The notes beneath the pieces were generated by a model that did no database searches, was not told where the DNA came from, and saw only the letters and a list, made by a program, of their open reading frames with translations. Below, one piece after another: positions 13,988-23,000 of a stretch of 64,000 nt of DNA (its first letter is position 1; each line of letters opens with the position of its first letter). This DNA comes from Ascarosepion bandense. Taxonomy: Eukaryota > Mollusca > Cephalopoda > Sepiida > Sepiidae. Location: NCBI GenBank assembly GCA_037127315.1, contig JBBBDQ010000350.1, positions 2,632,501 through 2,696,500 on the forward strand. The letters run 5' to 3'. Position numbers and translations under genes: made by a program.

Positions 13988-16900
13988 CACTGAGTTGTTG
14001 ATAGTCAAATCATTCTCTGAATAAGAAATACTTGATTAATGTGTGTAATTTACTCATTTAGCTGCTGACTGAAATAACTATGCAATATGAAGGGTCTCTC
14101 TAAATTTCAAATTTTGAGGTTGGATTTTCAACAATATCTTTGATAAATCCTAGTTAACATAGGTTAGAAGAAGCATAAATTAAAAAAAAATAATTTATTT
14201 AAAAATATCTGAAGCTTTTTCAAAATATATATCATTATGACTATTTCCTTTCTTCACCCCTAGGTTGTTGGTGCCAAAGTAGTGACAAATGCTCGTAGTC
14301 CAGGAGCACGATGTTATGGCTTTCTTACTATGTCCTCTTCAGAGGAAGCCTCCAAATGTATTCAACATCTGAATCAAACTGAGCTCCATGGCAGAATGAT
14401 ATCAGTTGAAAGGGTAAAAAAAATTCTCTTCCTCTTTAATTACTATAAGACCTAATCTTTTCTTTCCTCTTTATAATTTCTTTTTAACTTACAATAAATT
14501 TCCTTTCACTTCGTCTTTTTTAATTTATCCATGGCATGAAGTTCTATTTTCATTCCAGATTTTATAACTTTTTAACCGGTTCACAATGTGGTGTTGTTTC
14601 ACAATATCTTCAATTATGTTCCATACCTACAGGTGTTTCTATATTGTGCTATGAATATATATTGTTCAGACCATTAACTGTAGCATTTAAGTAGAATACT
14701 TTTGAAAATTCTGCTGGCATGAAAAATTTGTGCTGCAAAATTGTTTGAAAGAAATGAGGCTCTCCATAAGCAGAGTTTCATGAAGTAATGCTTTTATAGA
14801 ATCTTATAGAAATTCTCTCATTGTTCATGTTTCAACAAAAAGAAAGTTTGACTTCTCCATCCCACAAAAAATGCAATTAAGAAAATGAAGTGTTATAAAT
14901 TGATCTGTTTGAGTTGTTGAGGTATTAAAAAGGACGTTTTTATTTTTATTTTTCTAGGCTAAAAATGAACCAGGAACACAAACTATTAAAAAACCAGAAA
15001 GCAAACCTGGTGAAAAAAAATCTGAAAAACCAGAGGTGAAAAAAGAAGGTAAGTTTTTGTTCATTCACTTGCTTTGAGTATTTTATCTGGAAATAATATT
15101 TGACTAGATTTTTAAAAAAATAAATAGAATTATCTCTATTCATGTGGAGATTGTTTTTAGTTACACCACAAATTTCTAAATATGCCTTTGCAGAAAAGAA
15201 GGAAGGCAACAAGAAAGATAGTGAGAAAAAAGAGAATGACAAGAAAGATACTGATAAGAAAGAAGGTGAGAAAAAAGAAGTTGCAAAGAAAGAAACTAAG
15301 AAAGATGATAAAGAGAGAAAATCTGTAAGCAAAAGAGACAACAAACGACATTCAAGTACAAGTGGACACCGAAAAATTACTGGTAAGTCAATTTTTAGGG
15401 TAGTTTCAACTTTGAAATGATAAGATTTAAAATATAAACTTTTTTGCAAACAACATGCATTGTTTTTATTATCTTTATTTTCTTAAAAATGAATATAATT
15501 GTGACTTGATGCTTTTTATATGTTTGGGTATGTGGGATGATGCTAACAATAAACTGTTAAAATATATTTTAATTATGATTAATGTTATTTCTTGAATCTT
15601 GAAACCTCTTAGTCTGTTTGATGTTCTGCAAAATGCATTTTATTTCAGATAAATCGCGTGTGGTTGTGATGGACAAGAGTAAGGGTGAGCCTGTCATCAG
15701 TGTGAAAAGAGGAAGTAAAGAAAGTGGAGACAAGAGCAAAACCTCCACCAGTAAAGAGAAGGTTTCTGTGTCAAAATCCAAACCCAAAGAATCTACAGAG
15801 GGTGGCAAAGATAAAACCAGAGAATCCAAGAAGGATATTCTGTCTTTTGACCAGATTCGAGTACGTATTCACATTTTTATGCAACATTTTGAAATTGAAA
15901 AAGAAAAACAGCTTCCATTTCTTCATGGAATTAAGTTCATTTTCAATTTCATGGTTTGCTTATAAATGACATTTAATTTTATACTGAAATGTCAATATGT
16001 TTCTTCTCGTTGATAGCTGTTGTGTTGCTTTCCATTCACCACTTCATTTCTTTGAGACTTTTCTCTTTCCTTATAGTCTCATCCTTCCAGCTATGGGTCA
16101 AATAGTAGAACTTGTATTGGTGGGGGGGACATTAAAAAAAATATTCTAATAATTAAAAAGTTTCGGCTTTAGATAAAACCACAATGGTTTGATAAATCAT
16201 AAAAAATTAATCCGTCTTTCCTCATGGTCTACCTGAAAAAGGCTGTAGAATGGATTGGCTGAAATGTGGCGACAACAAATACAAAATAAGGAATTAAGTT
16301 CAGTCTTATCTTCCACAATTTTTTGGGGGGAGGGTCATTTTAAATATTTTTAATTCATTTCTGAATTTTACATTTTTCTCTTTTTTTCCTAAATACCCCC
16401 ACCCAAATATTCAAACAGGAAATTATTTTTATTTCTTTAAAGCATTCAAACAAGTAATTTATTTTAATGTTTTTTAATTACCAGTGAGAATTTTAAAACA
16501 TTTCAATTGTCTTAAGTGATTTTAAAAATAAAAGTTTTTTGTTATTTTTTTTTTTATTTTTCTCTAGGACTAGATATCTACTTCAGCAGTGTCATTCAAT
16601 TCATGTGAAAAAATGTAGTCTTTACAGAAAGTTACACCACCCAACCTGATCACTACCTGCTTTATCATGTTCTTTAACGTGTCCTTACAATTTCAAATCC
16701 TCTCACAATTATTAAAATTCCTTTATTTTATTTCAGAATAATGCTTAATTTTCAGTATTTCTAAAACCCATCATGTCCCAATCAATTTCTCCACTTAATT
16801 CTAGATGGTGGCCACTTATCTGCTACCAATGCCATTTCACTCCAAAGCCGAAATAAAAAAAAATATTTCTTTAATCAGCTTTTCTATTCACTGCTGCATT

Positions 16901-17051
16901 CTTTGTGTTCTTTACAAATTCAATCTATTTTCTTATTCCTTTTCTATTCAATTTTTTACTATTTTAAAGATATTTTGAGCTTTTATTTTCAATGAAAGTC
17001 ACTTGAGTTTACATATCTTTTTATTTGAAATGAACAGTTGTGATGAATGCA

Positions 17052-17091
<40 letters not shown>

Positions 17092-20000
17092 CCCCCAAAT
17101 TTCTTTCATTCACTTGGTGGGCATTTCTTTTACCTTAATCTGTTTCTAAATTAGTTCAATTTGACATATTTTAGAACTTCTCTTTCATTAAAGTAATCTG
17201 TACAGATTGGTTTCAATAAATCAGTTTTCATTTCTGGGGTATGAGTCATCATTTACGCTCTGACTATTGTCATCGTCTTTATCACGTTTTGGTTGACATA
17301 TCCTCTAACCATCACCAGATGCTTGTCAATCTGAGTAACCACCAGGAAATTTTGACCTAGACCCTTTATTTAATCTAGAGGGGTATGTTCTACTGCCTAT
17401 ACTGGATTGATTCATGAATTTAATGACAGTAATCTTGAGATTGATCCCTTGACTGGAGAGACATGGGGCAAGCAATAAATACACAGTACTAAATAAAAAC
17501 AAGCTGAATATATTCTTAGACATAAGAGATATCTCGTTGACCAGATTGGCAAGCACCTGATAAAGGCCAGAGAACAAAAGACCAAAATGTTGTGATAACA
17601 ACAAAGGTGAGGACAATAAACTAAATGTAAATAATCTAAACAGTTTTAATCTTTCTGATAGTCATATTACCAAATAGTTTTATCCTCTGCTGTGGGTGGG
17701 GGTGAACTTTTCCTTTTATTTTTAACAATTTTAATACTCAGCTACATAGGCCTGCAGCACATCAATACAGCAAGTTTCAAACCTTGCTTTTAGTCAATGA
17801 TAAATCATTCATTGAAATTTCAATGTACACATTCATTTTGCTTTTTAGAGCTGGTCAGTAATCACTTCCCAACTATAGACAAATTTGGCCTTTTGAAGAT
17901 GAATTTTGCATAAAAATTAATTGAGCCTTGTAATTCAAACTTAACCAAAGACAAAATGGGTTATAAATTTAAATTTTTGTATGTATGTATGAGTGTTCAT
18001 AAAGATATCTTGGTTTCTCTTTATCGAATATATCGTTGGATTATCAAAATGTTTTGATCTTTTCTTTGAAGATATCTCGACCTTCAAAAGTTAAGAAACA
18101 ACTATATGAATACTTCAAGGTATACACAATTATTTAATCTTCTCAGAAATCCTAGTCACAGTTTGCAAAAATATTTTTCATATTTCATTTGATGACAGTT
18201 TTTTTCTTTTTCTTTTTTTCCCCCCCTCACTAAAATTGTAATGGGGACCTGGGGAGAAGAAACTTTAGTGAAGCATGAGTCCAGCTATACAACATGTGAT
18301 TTCTGCTAACAGAAGCAAGAACCATTCTTCTTCTCATTAATTAGCACAAAGCATTTGAACTTTAAAGCAAAAGAATCGACCCAAGCTCTTTGTGTGCTGC
18401 ATGCCTGTGTAGTGACAGTAGTTTCAAATTGATGTTCTACTCACTAATTTATTGGCATGGTCCCTTTCCATAACCAATGGTTTTGTTTCATTGTTTGTAT
18501 TATTCCCAAAACAAAAACTATTTTTTCTCTTTCTGCTTATAAACTTCTTTTGTGTGTGTGTGCGTGTGTTTTGAATGATATCCTCCTTTCAAATGCTTTA
18601 GCAAATAACTATTAATTTTGAAATTTATTTATTTTTTTTTTTTTTTAAATTTCTAGATATTTCCTCATTCCCTTACCCTATCCTCTCTCTAACTACATCA
18701 AGAAAAACACCACATTTAAGTTCCTTGCCAATCCTAAGTTAAAAGCAATGTTTTTAAAAAAACGAAAAACAAATATTTCTTTATCTTAATAGTTTTTGTT
18801 TTTTTTTAAAGCACAGTAAGGAATGTAGTATAATAGTTTTGTTGATTCTCTTTTGAACAAAAAAAAACTTTCTCTTCATTGGCATTTTTTTGATGAATTT
18901 TTCTTTTTTTAATCTTTTATATTTTATTATTTTCCACCTTTTAGTTGATAAAGTTTAAGACTTGTAATGAAATTTAATTGCCCTTCAGATATTACAAAGG
19001 AAATTTTTTATACATATATATTTGAATATGTTAAAATGAAGAAAAAATTTTTAAAAACCAGAAAGAAATGGTTCTCAACTTCCTTATTGACATGTTCTCC
19101 ATCCATTTTAATGACATCAAATGAATACCTGTTGTTAAATTTGAATGATTGATGTTGAAAAAAAATAGTCTTGCTTTTACTGACATATTTGAGACTAAGA
19201 AACTAATTTGTGTCATATTTTTTATTTCAATGCAATTACTTGAAAGATCAGTAAAAACATGCTAAACTGAAAAGGATTTGCTAAAATTGTTTCTTTGACT
19301 TTTAATCACATTTATTTACAAATGTTCACACTGTTTATTTTTATATACATACTCGCTTCTATCTTCATGTCGGGTAACATTCTATAAAATCAATGATAAA
19401 ACTGTACACTTAAATATTTCTTCATCTTTACTAAAAAAAAAAATGTTTTCTTTGTTAGGCTGAACGTGAGAGGGAACGTTTGCGCCAAAGTGAGAGGCGA
19501 TTGCGTGAAGAAGAGAGACGACGCATTAGAGAACTGGATCGTGCACGATTGATTCAAAAAGATGTTCAAAGAAGACAGAAAGAGGAGGCTTTCCGATTAG
19601 AAAGAGTCAGGGAAAGGCTTAGGTGAGTTGCCATTTTGATTCACTTCTATTCTACAGTCTGTAGAAATTCAGAAAATGAGACTTTCTAGTTATTTTCTGT
19701 CATGTTTTTTTTTTTTTTTTTTAACATGTCATTCTGGACTGTAAAGTTTTATGAGAACTTTTTTATTTTTCTCCCCTCATAGAATGGAGAGGGAAAAACT
19801 TGAAAGAGAAAAATTGGAAAGAGAAAGAATCAAATTAGAACGTGAATTCCTTGAGCGTGAGAGATTCCGTGATGAACAACGCCGAGCAGAAATGCTTAGG
19901 TACGTCCTTTTTTTATCATTACGTTAGTGTTCTTAGTTCTGCCAACTTTATGGATCTTAGCTGAGTCGTAAATCCAAGACTAATCTCTTTTTTAACTCTT

Positions 20001-23000
20001 TAAGTTTCATGGTTAAACACTGGTTATTGTTCTTCAGCTGTTCTCTTATATGATTTCCTCTTCGATTTTTTGTAAACGATATTTAAAGATTAATTTTTTT
20101 TTCATCTTGCAAGTCTCTGTCAACAATAAGCAGGGTTACAGATTTTCTGTTCTAAACACCAGAAGAACAACCTTAAGCGAATTTTGACAAAGAAAGAATT
20201 AAGTTTTGATGTTAATGAATTCATCATGAAAACTCACTTCTAATCATGATTTTAGTCATATAATGGTCAGAGATTATATGATCTTAACTAATGTTGGTGA
20301 TCAAATAAGTTCTTGGATATCTCTTCTTTTAAGCACCCTTTTGCCTTTTGATCCCAAAACCCTCTGCACTTTGTGGCTTTTCTCCAGAAAATGTTATGCA
20401 ATTGTATTTGTTTTCAGATTTGAAGAACAGAGACGTGCTATGAAGAGATCCTATGAAAGAAGTAGTGGGCATGAAGAAGGCTTTTGGAATGAACCAAAAA
20501 GACCCAATTTGAATCCACCTTCTACCAGATTTGATCATTCATTCTCCAATGAATCTCGGTAAGTGGTTGAAAGCTCCTTTTTCTTTCTTTCTTTTTTTTT
20601 TTCTTTTTTTTTTTTTTGTTTTTTTTTCTTTTTTTCTTTTTTTTTTATTATTATTATTATTTAAATCCTATAATTCCACCTACCCCACCAACTCCTAAAT
20701 TTAAATCTTTTCACCCTCCCCCCCCCCCACGACTCCTAATTTAAAATGGTTCTGCAAAATGATTCTAACAAGTTGAACACAGATTTTTACAAATTTTGAG
20801 GTCAGCATTTATATTTTGTGAGTATCAAAGATTTTAACAGGACTAGACTGACCCCAAAACAGTCCTTTATGCTGGCTTAAAATCTTTTCTTTCTCCTGGA
20901 TGATTTATTGATAACTTTCAATGTGCTGCTCTAAGTTCCTTACAAATCTTTTGTTACTTTCTCTTAACCTATCAAAAAAGAAACTTATCCAAATGATATC
21001 TTGTTCTCTGGGAAGATTTTAACCTATGAAGTCATTCCCAAAATTGCCTGCTGAATGCATTTATGATTAGCCTTCAAAATATTGTGAACAATATTTTCAA
21101 TTTTCTCACTTTAAAATTGTGCGCGTGTGTGTGTGTGTTCTTGTACCTCAGATTTAATGAATTTGAACACAGAGATTACGAAAGAAGAGTGGAGCGTTAT
21201 GATCGACGAGATGCTCGATCCATTGACACTGCTGCTCGATTTGAAGAACATAAAGATCGAGATCTTGCCAGGAGAGACATTGGGCCTGTTAGAGATCTCC
21301 GTGATAGGGATGACAGGCACCCTGATGAACGCAGCCACCCAGATGATCGCTTTGATAGGTAATTTTCACCTGTCACCTATTTTCTCCTTCTCTCTTTCTT
21401 TAAGCAACATTACTTTGTAACATTTTTAGACTTTTTACAATTTGAGAAGTTTTCAATTCTCTTGGAATTAGTGACCAAGTAGTTTGAGAAACTTACGATA
21501 TTAAGATATTAAATGAAACAAACCTATAGTAGTTGAGCATAAGTGTCAAATCCTCGACAGTAAATTTACAGCTTCATTCTCTTTTATATTTGAATTCTCT
21601 TATCGAAGCATTACAGATAATGTTTTTTCTTCTGTAATGTTTTAAATGTTTATTGTTAAAATTGATTTTGTTGAAAGATGTTCTGAACATTCCAATCGAA
21701 ACAAAACAAAAAGCTTATCCAGTGAAGATAGGATAGGAATTCAAATTTCCTCTAATAAAATTCCATTTATATAAATCACAAATGTGAAGATGGTTTTCAT
21801 GTGAATGTTTTCCAAATATGGAATAATCTACATTTGTGTTTCTTTCTTTCAGGAGAGAAGTTGGGCCAGGTCGAGACCGCAGCAGTGATCGGAACCATGA
21901 AGCTGATCGGAGAGACTTGGGGCCAGACAGAGGAAGGGAATCAGATCGAAGAAACGTTTCTGCTCATGACAGATTGGGGAGAGTCAGAAATTCACCTGGT
22001 AAGCAAATGACTTTTTTCTTTTAATAGATGAGGGTTTTTTGCTCACTGAGTCCTTGAATAAGTTTTAGCTTTTGCAGAAAGTGGAAAATTCTGACAAGCT
22101 GGGGAAATGCTGTCTTGGTTAAACACCAAAATAGATAAAAGTCAGCTTCTATACATAATTTATCTTGATAGATTTACTATTTTGGAGTTAGTCTCATAAT
22201 CACATAAAAGATAGTCACCTATTATTGCATGTGCAGATATGCTTGACAGCAAGTATTACATTGTGATCATTACTCTGTGTGATATTCATATGGAAACAGT
22301 TTAAGGAGAATAATCTGATTCTGATTACTTACATTATGCCAATTGCCTGTTTTTCTTCCACTTAACCAGTTATATTTACAGGTTGAAAAATAAATTTCAT
22401 AGACCTTTTTAAAAAAAAAAAAAAAAAATATTATTTTTCACAAATTTTAAACTTTTTTCTATATTTCTGAGATGATGTATTGTAACTATTTATACTATTT
22501 ATATTGTTCAGACTATTGTCCTTTTCTTTGTCATATTCACATTTCGGCTGTTGTAAACTCCAGCCTTCTTCAGGTGATATGTTGAAATTTTGAACTGTAC
22601 CCTTTATTTCATCCACTGGTGTAGATTGTTCTATACCTTTTTCTGGATATCTCAATTTCAGTTCTTTTTCATAACTCAACTCTCCAAGCCTTTGTTCAGC
22701 TCTGCTGTGGCCAGGTTTTGAACTCAAATTTTTTTTCTGACCAAGTTACTGGATTAATATTTTTATCCACAAGGCCTAGTGTCCTTGGAGAAATTCCAAG
22801 TTGTATCTCCTGAAGAAAGCCAGAGCATACAATGCCTAAAATGTCATTATTTGTTTATTTTACTTTTTTCTTTTTTTTCTTTTTTTTTGCAATTGATACT
22901 GCTCATTGAATTTGCATGATGGTATTTGTAGCAGTCATGAAAATGTAACTTTCAAAGACTTAATCAATATTTTCATTTTACATTACATTACCATTTTTAG

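Larger units (their letters stand above)
15861..19458. other. large SAFB intron
   Basis: 3.6 kb, AT-rich, with a long poly-T run at about 17055-17091, a SINE pair in opposite orientation (17255-17640) and one possible cassette exon (18072-18119). Nothing else recognised. Confidence 0.6.
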
